DNA from: Gemmatimonadaceae bacterium
Lineage (GTDB): Bacteria; Gemmatimonadota; Gemmatimonadetes; Gemmatimonadales; Gemmatimonadaceae
NCBI GenBank assembly: GCA_036273715.1
Contig: DASUHB010000064.1
Span: forward strand, 110,495 to 174,494
Direction: 5' to 3'
Length of the DNA: 64,000 nt
Positions 10,824 to 20,004 of the stretch are shown here, piece after piece. The notes below the pieces were generated by a model that searched no databases, had not been told where the DNA came from, and saw only the letters and a program-made list of their open reading frames with translations. The translations under genes were made by a program, and so were the position numbers. How positions within the stretch are numbered: position 1 is the stretch's first letter; the number at the start of each line of letters is the position of its first letter.

Positions 10824-11217
10824 GTCATTTAGATCGGCGCCGTCGCGGCGTCGATGAGCGCTTGGCGGTTTGCGAGCGTCGAGTGGCGCGCGGCAATGAC
10901 TCGTTCATCCGGCGTTGGGCAGTGCTGCAGAAGCGCATCGCGGAGTCGGCTCATCGCGGACGATGCACATCGTGCGGCGCATGGAATCTGCGCTCGGCAT
11001 GCTGGTGAGCTTGGTGGCGGATTCATGGGTCGCGCACGATGTGTCGGCACTGGCGGGCGTCGCCATCGCGGAAATTTCGAATGGAGATGCTCGCGTACAG
11101 AGGGAAAAATCGCGTGCGTCCCTATTGCGTTGCTGTAGGACCTTCTTAGTTTGTGGCGCGACGGACCCCTTTTCCCTCTATGACGTGATCCTTTCAACCA
11201 ATCGGGAGAGACCATCG

Positions 11218-11580
11218 ATGGCCACCAAAAAGAAACGCGGCGCGAAGAAGGGCACGAAGCGCACAGCGAAGAAAGCGGCCAGGAAGGGTGGACGGAAGGC
11301 AGCACGCAAGGCAGCGCCGCGGAAGAAGCGTGCGCCCAACCCGGCGTTCATGCGTCCGATGCAGCCCGATGATGCGCTCGCAGCGGTGGTCGGCAGCGGT
11401 GGCATGCCTCGCACCGAGATCACGAAGAAGCTGTGGGCTTACATCAAGAAGAACAATCTTCAGGATGCCAAGAACAAGCGCATGATCAACGCCGACGACA
11501 AACTCGGCCGCGTCTTCAACGGAAAGAAGCAGGTGTCGATGTTCGAGATGACCAAGCTCGCCAGCAAGCACATGAAGTAA
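11218..11580 (+). CDS. SWIB/MDM2-domain protein with histone-H1-like Lys-rich N terminus
   Basis: A 120-residue very basic protein. Residues 1-38 are a Lys/Ala/Arg tail with KKA, KRTAKKAA and RKAA repeats resembling bacterial H1-like proteins. Residues about 42-118 form a SWIB domain: the order LAAVVGSGGMPRTEITKKLWAYI, then MINADDKLGRVF, and a C-terminal FEMTKLASKHM helix. SWIB domains are common in chlamydial and planctomycete-type proteins, sometimes with H1-like tails. A nucleoid- or DNA-associated role is inferred. The start is ATG 11218 after ATCGGGAGAG; longer upstream extensions lack coding character. Confidence 0.88.
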   Translation: MATKKKRGAKKGTKRTAKKAARKGGRKAARKAAPRKKRAPNPAFMRPMQPDDALAAVVGSGGMPRTEITKKLWAYIKKNNLQDAKNKRMINADDKLGRVFNGKKQVSMFEMTKLASKHMK

Positions 11581-11618
11581 CTCTCACTCGACGGCGGTTC
11601 ACGCGTCGAGCAGACGAA

Positions 11619-11645
11619 GGGGGCGTACCGTGGCGGCACGCCCCC
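11619..11645 (+). terminator. hairpin after the SWIB gene
   Basis: GGGGGCGT at 11619-11626 pairs with ACGCCCCC at 11638-11645, 38 bases after the SWIB stop. No T-tract follows; probable but imperfect terminator. Confidence 0.45.
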
Positions 11646-11724
11646 ATCGTACATCCAGGGGTCCGGGTCTTGGTTTTCTTCTGGTCGCGGCCCAGAATAC
11701 GCATGCGATCGCGAGGCCCGGACG

Positions 11725-12570
11725 ATGAGTTCGTCCGCGCTCGTGCAGCTCTCACGCCGACACCACATGGCAGTGGCCGCGAAGAACAAGAACCGGAAAA
11801 CCACACCGGCCGCGACGAAGCGGCGCAACGTCGTCGCCGAAGCGCGCGGACCGCGCAAGTCCGGGCGCGATGCGCTCGCCGAGTGGAGCAAGACGATCAT
11901 CGGCGCTGTGGTGATTTTTCTCTTCATCACCACGTTCATCGTCGAAGCGTATCGCATCCCGTCGGAAAGCATGGAGCCGACGCTGCTCGTCGGCGACTTC
12001 CTGTTCGCCAACAAGATGATATTTGGCGCGCACGTTCCGTTCACGCACTACAACCTGCCGGGCTTTCGCGATCCGCATCGCGACGAAGTCGTCGTGTATC
12101 AGTCGCCGTCGCAGGACCGGTTGCCGGCGAGCATGCGCGTGAAGGATGAGCTCACCCCGACGGTCGTGAAGCGGTTGGTCGGCGTGGCTGGGGATACGTT
12201 GTACATGCGCGATGGCATGCTCTACGTCGACGGGATCGCGCAGCGGCAAGGGTTCGGCGTGGGCGACAAGCCGTACGACTATGTCGATGCGCCGGACTCG
12301 ATTTTCAATTGGCAGATCCCGTTCGAGCTCAAGTCATCGCGCTTCGGGCCGGCGCCGGCGCATCCGTCGCACGACAACTGGGGTCCCTTCGTCGTGCCCG
12401 CAGGCCACTATTTCTCGTTGGGCGACAACCGGTACAACTCCGTCGACGCGCGCTACTACGGGTTCGTGCCGCGCGCGAACATTCGGGGCAAGCCGATGTT
12501 CATCTACATGTCGTTCGACTTCGAAGACCTGCGGGTGCGGTGGAGTCGCTTCGGGAAGATCATCAGATAG
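11725..12570 (+). CDS. lepB: signal peptidase I
   Basis: A 281-residue type I signal peptidase that cleaves exported preproteins at the outer face of the inner membrane. A basic N terminus is followed by one membrane helix (about 57-76). The serine box RIPSESMEPTL carries catalytic Ser82 and TVVKRLVGVAGD carries Lys149. The conserved GDNRYNSVDARYYGFVP motif lies near the C terminus. A large insert between the Lys box and the GDN box holds an Asp/Phe-rich loop. A shorter start at ATG 11767 is equally possible; neither has a strong Shine-Dalgarno. Confidence 0.93.
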   Translation: MSSSALVQLSRRHHMAVAAKNKNRKTTPAATKRRNVVAEARGPRKSGRDALAEWSKTIIGAVVIFLFITTFIVEAYRIPSESMEPTLLVGDFLFANKMIFGAHVPFTHYNLPGFRDPHRDEVVVYQSPSQDRLPASMRVKDELTPTVVKRLVGVAGDTLYMRDGMLYVDGIAQRQGFGVGDKPYDYVDAPDSIFNWQIPFELKSSRFGPAPAHPSHDNWGPFVVPAGHYFSLGDNRYNSVDARYYGFVPRANIRGKPMFIYMSFDFEDLRVRWSRFGKIIR

Positions 12571-12631
12571 CGGAACCGCACGCCGGTACGCGCGGGACTC
12601 GACGCCAGACCGTTAGGCCGGCGAGGCCGGC

Positions 12632-12847
12632 TCAGCGCTCATCGTCCGCGAGGCGCTTCCACATTTGGTATTCCGGGCCCGCGTCCCATTCCGGCCACTT
12701 GGTGTCATCGACGTGCCAGTCGTCAGGTGCGGGATGGTGCAGCTCGCCGCGCCAGGCGTCCTGGTCGCCGAACGACATCTCTTCCGACCACTGAGGCTCC
12801 TGTCCTTCTTCGTCCTGCCAGTCGTGGTCTCGCCACGCCATCGACAT
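12632..12847 (-). CDS. small acidic Trp/His-rich protein
   Basis: A 71-residue open frame with a strikingly biased composition: about nine Trp, many Asp/Glu and His, and almost no Lys. Repeated W-x-D/E patterns run through it (WRDHDW, WSEE, WRGEL, DDWHVDD, WPEWD). It has no signal peptide or helix. It is convergent with lepB, 61 bases from its stop. I do not recognise it; the consistent amphipathic acidic composition argues for a real gene, but the evidence is weak. Confidence 0.5.
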   Translation of the reverse strand: MSMAWRDHDWQDEEGQEPQWSEEMSFGDQDAWRGELHHPAPDDWHVDDTKWPEWDAGPEYQMWKRLADDER

Positions 12848-13072
12848 GATTACGCTCCTGCTCCCGCCGATCGGGTCGCCGCGCAGCGCCGGTCCTGGTA
12901 TCGGACGCCGGGCGACATTACGTGAGCGACGCCCGGCCGGCCTACACGCAACGAAACAGGCCTTCGGGCGTCATTTCCTCTGGCGGTTTCGTTTCGCGAC
13001 ACGCCCGACGCCCGCGCGCTTTCGCAGCACTTCTCTGGCTCTGACGCGCCTTCCAGTGATACCCCGCAGGGC

Positions 13073-16000
13073 ATGAGTCGGTTTTCATTGATTTCATCTC
13101 AGCCGGTTGCCGTCGTGGTCGCCGCCGCGCTGGCGATCCTCGCGATCGCAGTGCTAGGACTGGGCCACGCGTCGGCGACGCCGGTCGTTGCCGACGTCGT
13201 GTTGTCGGCGGACTTCGCGGCCTGCATGGCGATGTTCGCGAATGCGCGCACCACATCGCGCGGCACGCGGCAGGCGCTGTTCACCGCGCTTGCGTTAGCC
13301 GCGGCATTCGGCTTGATCGGGCGCGCCTCGTGGACGATCGTCGAAGTGTGGACGGGGCACGCGCCGCGGCCGCCCTACGTCGAAGCGATCGCGGGCATCG
13401 CGGTGCAGATCTGCGCGATGGTCGGTTTCGCGATGGCGCTCACCCGCTACCGGCACCGCAACTGGATGCGGTTCGAGGCGATGGTCGACGCCTTACTGCT
13501 CATCGCGGCGGCGGTGATCGTGATCACGCAGGTATCGGCGTATCCCTCGGCGGGCGCGGCAGCGAACGCGGGGCCGGCGATGCGTCTCGCGGCGTTGAGC
13601 TGGAACGTGCTCGGCGTGGCGAATCTGATTCTCATCGTGCTGCTGCTGGTGTGGCGCGGCGAGGTGCTGGGCACGCGGCTGGCGGCCGGGCTCACGGGGG
13701 GCGCCGTTGCGTTAGGCGCGGCCAATTTCATCTACGGGCGCGAGGTGTTGTTGGGCGGCGTCGCGGTTCCGCGCGCGGTGGGCGTCCTGTGGTCGCTCGC
13801 CGTGCTCTGTATCGCGGTCACGATCCACGAGCCCCGGCGCGCAGCCGGCGCCGTCGACGAGTCGGTCGAGTCGCCGACCTACGCCAGCGACGCCGCGCGC
13901 GTGCGCGCCTTCTCCATCGTCGTGGCGATCCTCATCGCCACGTCGAGCGCATCGATGCTCGCGTTCCGCCGCGGCCACAGCATTGCGTTGGGCATCGCGC
14001 TCACGGCGTTCGGCGTGCTGCTGGCGATGCGCGCGGGTCACGCGCTGTGGACGCACCGCCGCACGACCATGGTCCTCGAGCACGCGGCCATCGCCGAGCG
14101 CGAGATCGCCTCGCTGCTCGAGCAGCGCGTCGACGCACGCACGGCCGAGCTCGCCGAAGCGCACCGGGTGATGCAGCGGATGTGGACGTTAGGCCAACAG
14201 ATCGCGCTCGAGCTCACCCCCGAGCGCGTCCTCCGGCGGTTCATCGAGGCCGCCATGGATGTATTGCGCGTCGATGGCGGCGCCGTCGGCCTCGTCTCCG
14301 GCGACCGCGTGCAGGTCGCGATCACCGCCGGACTCGAGGGCGCGTCGTCGCTCGCCGGACGGAGCTTCCCGGTCTCGACATCCGCCATGGGTCGCGTGGT
14401 CCGGACCGCCGCCGCGTGGTGGACCGCGGACGCGCAGCAGTCGGCCGCGGAGGATGACCTGCCGCTCGCCGACGGCGCCCGCGCCGTCGTCGTGATCCCG
14501 CTGCAGCGGCGCGGCGAGTGCATCGGCGCGATCATGCTGGTCGCGCGCGCGCCGCGCTCGTTCACCGAGAGCGAGCTCTCGCACGTCGAAGCCATGGCCG
14601 ACCTGCTCTCCGTCGCCCTCGCCAACGCCGACCTCCTCGAGACCCTCCGTAAGGCAGAGTGGCGGTTCCGCACGCTCTTCCGCGTCGCGCCGGACGCGGT
14701 GCTCACGTTGTTCGCGAGCGGCCGAATCGCCGAGGCGAACGACGCGGTGCGCGACATCCTTGGCTTGTATCCGGCGCAGGTCGTCGGGCGCACGCTCGAG
14801 GAGTTCGTGACCGAGGAAGAGATCGATCGCTTCCGCGCCGAGCTCAGCAAGGTGTTAGGCGGCGCGCCGACGCGCCTCGAGCTGCACCTGCGGCACGAGG
14901 CGGGCATCCGCGTGGTCGCGTTGGCGGCGCGACTGCTGCCCGAGACGGATCCACCGATGGTCCTCATCCTCGGACGCGACATGACGGCCGAACGCGAAAT
15001 GCGCGCGCGGCTCGCGGAAACGGAGCGGCTCGCCGCGGTGGGCGAGCTCGTGGCCGGCGTCGCGCACGAGGTGAACAACCCGCTGTGCACGATCAGCGCG
15101 TTCGCCCAACTGTTGCAGCGCGACGGCGCCATCACCGCCGATCAACGCGAATCGGTGGACATCATCGCGTCCGAGACGATGCGCGCGAGCCAGGTGCTGC
15201 GCGACCTGTTGACGTTCGCGCGGCGCAGCGAATCGGATTCGGCGGCGATCCAGGTGAACGAGCTCATCGAGCGCACGATGCGGCTCAGGAGCTACGAGAT
15301 GTCCTCGCTCGGCATTGCGACGGAGCAGACGCTGGCGAACGAGCTGCCGATGGTCCAGGGCGATCCCCGCCAGCTCCAACAGGTGCTGCTCAACCTGGTC
15401 ACGAATGCGATCCAGGCCATGGAGCCGTTAGGCGGCGGCTCGCTCCGCGTCGCGACGCGCCGTCACGAGGATCGCGTCCTGATCGAAGTCGCCGACACGG
15501 GACCGGGCATACCGGCCGAAGCGCGCGCGCACGTATTCGAGCCGTTCTTCACCACGAAGCGCGATGGCACGGGGTTGGGGCTGAGCGTGAGCTACGGCAT
15601 CGTGGCCGCGCACGGCGGCTCCATCTCCATTGCGCACACGGGTCCCGGCGGCACAATGTTCCGGGTGACGCTCCCGGCGACCGAAGACGTGGAAGTGCGA
15701 GAGGACGCCGCGCCGCCGGCGCGGGATGCGTCGGCATCGCCGTTGTCCGGCATTCATATGCTGTTCGTGGACGACGAGTTGGCGCTCCACCGCGGCATTC
15801 GCAGCTACGCACGCCGCCGCGGATTCCGCGTCATCACGGTGCCCGATGGTGCGGCCGCATTGGACGCGGCGCGACGGTCGCGATTCGATGTCGTGGTCTG
15901 CGATCTCCGCATGAGCGGAATCGATGGCCCCGCCTTCTACGAGGTGCTGCGACGGGAGCATCCGGCGCTGGCGCTGCGGACGCTCTTCATCACCGGGGAC

Positions 16001-16132
16001 CTCGTGAGCGCGAGCAGCCGGGCGTTCCTCGAGTCCGCGGGCCAACCGGTGCTGGCCAAGCCGTTCGATCTGGATCGGCTCGAAGTGTCGGTCGCGTCGC
16101 TGCTGCGAGACGCGCCGGCGGCCGCCGTCTAA
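13073..16132 (+). CDS. hybrid sensor histidine kinase (multi-TM, GAF, PAS, HisKA, HATPase, REC)
   Basis: A 1019-residue hybrid kinase. About eight or nine hydrophobic segments fill residues 10-330 (an integral membrane sensor), then come a coiled stretch (about 340-375), a GAF-like domain (about 375-525), a PAS domain (about 530-645), HisKA with AHEVNNPLCTISAFAQLL (His665), HATPase with LLNLVTNAIQAM, EVADTGPGIP and GTGLGLSVSYG, and a C-terminal receiver with Asp944 in CDLRMSGIDG. The Cys in NPLCTISAF is unusual but not catalytic. The receiver end suggests a phosphorelay to a partner outside the gene. A short membrane protein gene follows 21 bases later. Confidence 0.92.
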   Translation: MSRFSLISSQPVAVVVAAALAILAIAVLGLGHASATPVVADVVLSADFAACMAMFANARTTSRGTRQALFTALALAAAFGLIGRASWTIVEVWTGHAPRPPYVEAIAGIAVQICAMVGFAMALTRYRHRNWMRFEAMVDALLLIAAAVIVITQVSAYPSAGAAANAGPAMRLAALSWNVLGVANLILIVLLLVWRGEVLGTRLAAGLTGGAVALGAANFIYGREVLLGGVAVPRAVGVLWSLAVLCIAVTIHEPRRAAGAVDESVESPTYASDAARVRAFSIVVAILIATSSASMLAFRRGHSIALGIALTAFGVLLAMRAGHALWTHRRTTMVLEHAAIAEREIASLLEQRVDARTAELAEAHRVMQRMWTLGQQIALELTPERVLRRFIEAAMDVLRVDGGAVGLVSGDRVQVAITAGLEGASSLAGRSFPVSTSAMGRVVRTAAAWWTADAQQSAAEDDLPLADGARAVVVIPLQRRGECIGAIMLVARAPRSFTESELSHVEAMADLLSVALANADLLETLRKAEWRFRTLFRVAPDAVLTLFASGRIAEANDAVRDILGLYPAQVVGRTLEEFVTEEEIDRFRAELSKVLGGAPTRLELHLRHEAGIRVVALAARLLPETDPPMVLILGRDMTAEREMRARLAETERLAAVGELVAGVAHEVNNPLCTISAFAQLLQRDGAITADQRESVDIIASETMRASQVLRDLLTFARRSESDSAAIQVNELIERTMRLRSYEMSSLGIATEQTLANELPMVQGDPRQLQQVLLNLVTNAIQAMEPLGGGSLRVATRRHEDRVLIEVADTGPGIPAEARAHVFEPFFTTKRDGTGLGLSVSYGIVAAHGGSISIAHTGPGGTMFRVTLPATEDVEVREDAAPPARDASASPLSGIHMLFVDDELALHRGIRSYARRRGFRVITVPDGAAALDAARRSRFDVVVCDLRMSGIDGPAFYEVLRREHPALALRTLFITGDLVSASSRAFLESAGQPVLAKPFDLDRLEVSVASLLRDAPAAAV

Positions 16133-16153
16133 CGGAATCACATCCGAGGACCG

Positions 16154-16426
16154 ATGGAGCCACGGTTCGCGCTGCTGCTGGCCTTTCTGATACTGGGTGC
16201 GCTGGGCTGCGCGGTGTTCATCGTCGTGCGGCTCAGGCGGCTATCCGCGCAGCGGGCCGACGCCGCGGTGCGCGCGGCGGCGACGATGGCCGAGCTCCAT
16301 CTCATGACCAAGGAACTGAAGGAGCGGCAGGCGAACGAGCCCGCGGAAGACGATCATCGTTCTCCGGGCGAGCGGCTCCTCCGGCGGTATCCCGGCGTCT
16401 CCACCGGGGCGCGCCCGGCCGAATGA
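16154..16426 (+). CDS. small single-helix protein
   Basis: A 90-residue protein with one N-terminal membrane segment (about 6-26) and a charged cytoplasmic coiled-coil-like region (MAELHLMTKELKERQ) followed by a polar tail. It starts 21 bases after the hybrid kinase stop, so it is probably cotranscribed. I do not recognise the family. Confidence 0.6.
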   Translation: MEPRFALLLAFLILGALGCAVFIVVRLRRLSAQRADAAVRAAATMAELHLMTKELKERQANEPAEDDHRSPGERLLRRYPGVSTGARPAE

Positions 16427-16466
16427 GCGCCGGCCGGATCGCGATACCCACCGCTCTCGCTTAGGC

Positions 16467-16970
16467 ATGCCAGAATTCTTCCCGCGTCGCACCATCGAGT
16501 TTCGCGCCATCGAGCTGAAGTTGCCGCGGCGCGTGTCGCTGTCGCTCATCGGCATGGCCGCACTCACGGCCGTGATCGTCCGGCTGCTGCGGCTGCTCGT
16601 CCTGTCCAGCCACGCCTTGACCGTCTGGGAGATCCTGCCGGTCTTCGCCGTCGGCTACATCATTCTGTTAGGCATGGCGGCCGCCTACCTGGGCAACCAT
16701 CCGGTGCACCAGTGGCTCTGGCGCGCGCCGCTGTTCGCGGCCGTCGAGACCGTCGCCGAGGCGGTGTTCAGCGCCGTGCTCATCGGCATGCACGTCGAGC
16801 GAATCGGGCAGGAGCGCGCCGAGTGGGCCAACTGGCTGCCGATGTCGCTCACCACACTGCTGCGGCGCGAGGTCGCGATCGTCGTCTTCGCGGTCGTACT
16901 GGCCGTCGTCGTCCAGGCCGTGCGCTCGTCGCTCATCGAAAAAGAACGGGGCGGCGAGAAGCACGTCTGA
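16467..16970 (+). CDS. four-helix membrane protein of unknown function
   Basis: A 167-residue protein with four hydrophobic segments at about 27-46, 52-75, 88-106 and 132-152, separated by short charged loops. It is the third gene in the run that starts with the hybrid kinase. No catalytic motif is visible. An inner-membrane location is inferred. Confidence 0.65.
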   Translation: MPEFFPRRTIEFRAIELKLPRRVSLSLIGMAALTAVIVRLLRLLVLSSHALTVWEILPVFAVGYIILLGMAAAYLGNHPVHQWLWRAPLFAAVETVAEAVFSAVLIGMHVERIGQERAEWANWLPMSLTTLLRREVAIVVFAVVLAVVVQAVRSSLIEKERGGEKHV

Positions 16971-17051
16971 CGCGCGTTCCCGTTGCGAGCAAACGAACGT
17001 TATCTTTCCCACGCGCGCGACGAGCGCACCATCTTTCCATCCCGCGATCCC

Positions 17052-17438
17052 GTGCCTCTCAAGCCTCGCAGCTCGAAGTCCCTCATCGTCGTCGGCGATC
17101 GCGTCCTTGTAGCGCTCGAAGAGGGCGAGGAACGCAGCAAGGTGGGCCTCTATCTTCCGCCGACCGCCGTCGACAACCAGGCGGTACAGGGTGGACGGAT
17201 CACCGCGACTGGCCCCGGCCTCCCGATGCCGGATCCGGGCGAGCCTGGCGACGAGCCCTGGCGCAACGCCCGGCGTGAAACGCGATTCGTTCCCATGCAG
17301 GCACGCGTCGGCGATTACGCGCTATTCTTTCGTAAGGCCGGCGTCGAAATCACGTTCGAGGGCGATCGCTACCTCGTCGTTCCGCAGACCGCCATCCTGG
17401 CCCTCGTGCGCGACGGCGAGGCCGGGGATGATCTGTAG
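17052..17438 (+). CDS. GroES-like co-chaperonin homologue
   Basis: A 128-residue protein with the GroES fold signature: LIVVGDRVLVALEEGEERSKVGLYLPP at the N terminus (strand plus mobile loop) and VGDYALFFRKAGVEITFEGDRYLVVPQTAILALV at the C terminus. An insert rich in Pro, Gly and Arg (about residues 58-85) makes it about 30 residues longer than normal GroES. There is no groEL beside it. I use GTG 17052; a TTG at 16983 is in frame but its extra residues lack family character. It may be a specialised co-chaperonin. Confidence 0.8.
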   Translation: MPLKPRSSKSLIVVGDRVLVALEEGEERSKVGLYLPPTAVDNQAVQGGRITATGPGLPMPDPGEPGDEPWRNARRETRFVPMQARVGDYALFFRKAGVEITFEGDRYLVVPQTAILALVRDGEAGDDL

Positions 17439-17472
17439 TCGTCGCTCGGCTTCACTTCAGACGCGAGACACC

Positions 17473-17889
17473 ATGCCGTACGATGAACGGTTCGTCACCC
17501 CGATGCGCGAGGAGCTTACGCGGCTCGGCGTGCGAGAATTGCGCACCCCGGAAGAAGTGGACGAGACGCTGCGCGATGCGCGCGGCACGGCGCTGGTCGT
17601 CGTGAACTCGGTTTGCGGATGCGCGGCGCGCAACGCGCGGCCGGCCGTTGCGCTGGCGCTCGAGCACGAGCGCGTGCCCGCCACGTTGACCACCGTATTC
17701 GCCGGCCAGGACCTCGACGCAACCGCGCGCGCCCGCAGCTACTTCACGGGATACGATCCGTCCTCGCCGCAGATCGGCCTGCTCAAGGATGGCAAGCTGG
17801 TGTACATGCTGGAGCGGCACCAAATCGAGGGACGCAGCGCAGCGTCCATCGCGCAGGATCTCGTGGCGGCGTTCGACGAGCACTGCTAG
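17473..17889 (+). CDS. bacilliredoxin (BrxA/BrxB, YphP/YqiW family)
   Basis: A 138-residue thiol-disulfide protein. The family CxC motif is present as VCGCAARNARP with Cys48 and Cys50, followed by the conserved TTVFAGQDLDATARARSYF and PSSPQIGLLKDGKLV segments. Bacilliredoxins remove bacillithiol from mixed disulfides, so the host may make bacillithiol or a similar thiol (inference). It sits 34 bases after the GroES-like gene on the same strand, a possible stress unit. Confidence 0.92.
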   Translation: MPYDERFVTPMREELTRLGVRELRTPEEVDETLRDARGTALVVVNSVCGCAARNARPAVALALEHERVPATLTTVFAGQDLDATARARSYFTGYDPSSPQIGLLKDGKLVYMLERHQIEGRSAASIAQDLVAAFDEHC

Positions 17890-17945
17890 TCGTTCAATCG
17901 CGTGCCACATAGCCGGCGGTCGATGCACGAAGCGCCTCGCCAGCC

Positions 17946-18350
17946 ATGAATCGGTTAGTCCCCTATCTGGCTGCGCTTCAGTGGATCGGAGGCCTGGTGC
18001 TCGCGTTGAGCGCCTCCGGCCGCGCCCGCGAGTTTCGCCAGCAGGGGACCTGGCCGCGGGCGATGGCGAAGATCGCGCTCGGGCTGTTCGTGATTGCGGC
18101 AGTGATCGTGGCGCTTTCGGCGCCGGCGCTCGCACCGATCGTGGCCCGAGTGGTGCCGGCCTTCGACAATCCCTCGCCGTGGCGTCTCGCTGTCTTCCTG
18201 ACGGCGTGTCAGGCGGGATGGATCCTAGTGCTGGTCTCGATGGGTTGGACCGGCCTGCTGGGCATCGTGAGCCGAAAGCGCCATGCTCGTGCGGAGCTCG
18301 ACCGGCGTCGCGAACGCGCGCAGGGTCATACCGACCACGACACCCGCTGA
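17946..18350 (+). CDS. three-helix membrane protein of unknown function
   Basis: A 134-residue protein with hydrophobic segments at about 6-24, 42-72 and 80-110, and a basic C-terminal tail (RKRHARAELDRRRER). I find no recognisable motif. It lies between the bacilliredoxin and the NtrB-like kinase, all on the plus strand. Confidence 0.6.
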   Translation: MNRLVPYLAALQWIGGLVLALSASGRAREFRQQGTWPRAMAKIALGLFVIAAVIVALSAPALAPIVARVVPAFDNPSPWRLAVFLTACQAGWILVLVSMGWTGLLGIVSRKRHARAELDRRRERAQGHTDHDTR

Positions 18351-18426
18351 ATCGCGTCGCTCATCCGCGCGCGGCCGTCGTCGAGTAAGCTTCGGGACGC
18401 ATCGCTTACCCCCTGGTGGATCGAAC

Positions 18427-20004
18427 ATGACCGTCCGCCGAAAGCTCCTCCTCGGATTCACGCTCATGGTCATTCCCGCGCTGCTCATCGGCGCGGAGGC
18501 CATTCGTACGAATGCGCAGGAGCGGCGGGCGCTGCAGGCGTTGGGCGAGAACATGGCGCGCACGCGCACCTACGCCGAGCTCGAGGATGCGATGTTCAAC
18601 GAGTCGCAGGTGATCTGGCGCTATCTGAGCGGGATGGATCCCGCGGCGCGGCGCGACTTCGAGGTGAACCGGCAGGTCGTCACGTACTGGCAGGGTCGCT
18701 GGCGCGCGCTGCTGCGCCCGGGCGAATCGGATCTCGCGGACGGCGTCGACGCGATCCAGCGGCAGATGCTCCTGGTGGCCGACAGCGTCTTCACGCTGTA
18801 CGACGCCGGCCGTCACGCCGATGCATTTCAACTGGCGCAGGGCGAGTTGCGCGACCGGCTGCAACCGGCGCTCCAGGAGGTCAACCGGGACGTGTATCGC
18901 CGCGCGCGCGAGTCCAGCGTGCGCGGGGCGTACGCGCGACTCGAGGACATCCTCACCGGCGAAGACCGTGTGCTCATCGGGATTCTGGTGCTTGCGTTAG
19001 GCTTGGGCACGTTTGCATCGTGGCTCATCGCGCGCGGGATCGCGTACCCGATCAGCGAATTGGGCAGAGCCATGGCGATCGTCGGCGGCGGCCGGCTCGA
19101 TCATCCCATTGCCGTCGCCTCGAATGACGAAGTGGGCGAGCTGGCGGTCGCCTTCGCTCGCATGACGGAGAAGCTGCGCGAGTCGCGCGCCGACATGCTG
19201 CGGCTCAACACCGAGCTCGAGGCAAAGGTCGCGCAGTTGCAGCAAACGCAGCGGCAACTGGTTCACGCCGAGCGCTTGGCATCGATCGGCGAGATGTCGG
19301 CGGCCGTGGCGCACGGGCTGCGCAATCCGCTCGCGAGTCTGCGCGCGGCGGCACAGGTCGCGCTCAAGCGCACGAAGAACGAGGAGTCGCGCGAGCATCT
19401 GCAGGACATCATCTACGAGGCGGATCGCCTCGACAAACGCGTCACCCACCTGCTCGACTTCTCGCGCCCAGCGCCGTTTCATCCGCTGCCCGATACCGTG
19501 ACGCGCATCGTCCAGGATGCGGTGGCGCCGTTCCGGAAGTTGGCGGCCGATCGCCGGGTCGACGTCCAAGTGCGCGTTGCGCCCGGGCTCCCCGACGTGC
19601 GCGTGGATCCGGTCCAGGTGGAGCAGGCGCTGGTGGAGGTGCTCTCGAATGCGCTGGACGCGATGCCGGAGGGCGGCGTACTGTGCGTCTCCGCGCACGC
19701 CGATGACGCGGGCACTGCGTTAGGCGGCGTGGCGATCGAGATCTCCGACACGGGCGTCGGCATTCCCGAGCAGGTGCTGCCATCGGTGTGCGAACCGTTC
19801 TTCACGACGCGGCAAGGAGGAACCGGACTCGGCCTCGCGACTGCCAAACGGTACACGGAGCAGAATGGCGGCCAGCTCGAGATCGAGAGCGGCGCCGGGC
19901 GTCCGGGCGGCGGCACCTTGGTCCGGATCCGTCTGCCCGCGGCGGGAGCGCAGGCGCCTCGCGCGGTGGTCGAGACACCGCCGGCGCCGGCGAGCATCAC
20001 GTGA
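18427..20004 (+). CDS. NtrB-like sensor histidine kinase with HAMP domain
   Basis: A 525-residue kinase. It has an N-terminal helix (about 8-24), a helical periplasmic sensor of about 160 residues (four-helix-bundle type by its heptads), a second helix (about 182-202), a HAMP linker (PISELGRAMAIVGGGRLDHPI), a coiled coil, HisKA with AHGLRNPLASL (His296), and HATPase with LSNALDAMPEG, ISDTGVGIPEQ and GGTGLGLATAKR. The NtrB-type H-box and the overlap of its stop with the GTG of the sigma-54 activator (GTGA) make these two a cognate pair. ATG 18427 is the natural start; upstream frame is dropped. Confidence 0.93.
   Translation: MTVRRKLLLGFTLMVIPALLIGAEAIRTNAQERRALQALGENMARTRTYAELEDAMFNESQVIWRYLSGMDPAARRDFEVNRQVVTYWQGRWRALLRPGESDLADGVDAIQRQMLLVADSVFTLYDAGRHADAFQLAQGELRDRLQPALQEVNRDVYRRARESSVRGAYARLEDILTGEDRVLIGILVLALGLGTFASWLIARGIAYPISELGRAMAIVGGGRLDHPIAVASNDEVGELAVAFARMTEKLRESRADMLRLNTELEAKVAQLQQTQRQLVHAERLASIGEMSAAVAHGLRNPLASLRAAAQVALKRTKNEESREHLQDIIYEADRLDKRVTHLLDFSRPAPFHPLPDTVTRIVQDAVAPFRKLAADRRVDVQVRVAPGLPDVRVDPVQVEQALVEVLSNALDAMPEGGVLCVSAHADDAGTALGGVAIEISDTGVGIPEQVLPSVCEPFFTTRQGGTGLGLATAKRYTEQNGGQLEIESGAGRPGGGTLVRIRLPAAGAQAPRAVVETPPAPASIT

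Larger units (their letters stand above)
10641..11217. other. gene-poor interval
   Basis: 577 bases without a convincing gene. It holds the GGACA-rich tract (10641-10735), a GC-rich hairpin (10790-10823), and about 390 bases leading to the SWIB gene in which only incoherent frames are open. The last 100 bases are relatively AT-rich and probably contain the SWIB promoter; I cannot fix the boxes. Confidence 0.5.

Noticed and set aside
14659-16464. Second plus-strand frame inside and beyond the hybrid kinase
   Set aside because: Alternate frame of the kinase; Arg/Ala/Gly/His-rich and without domains.
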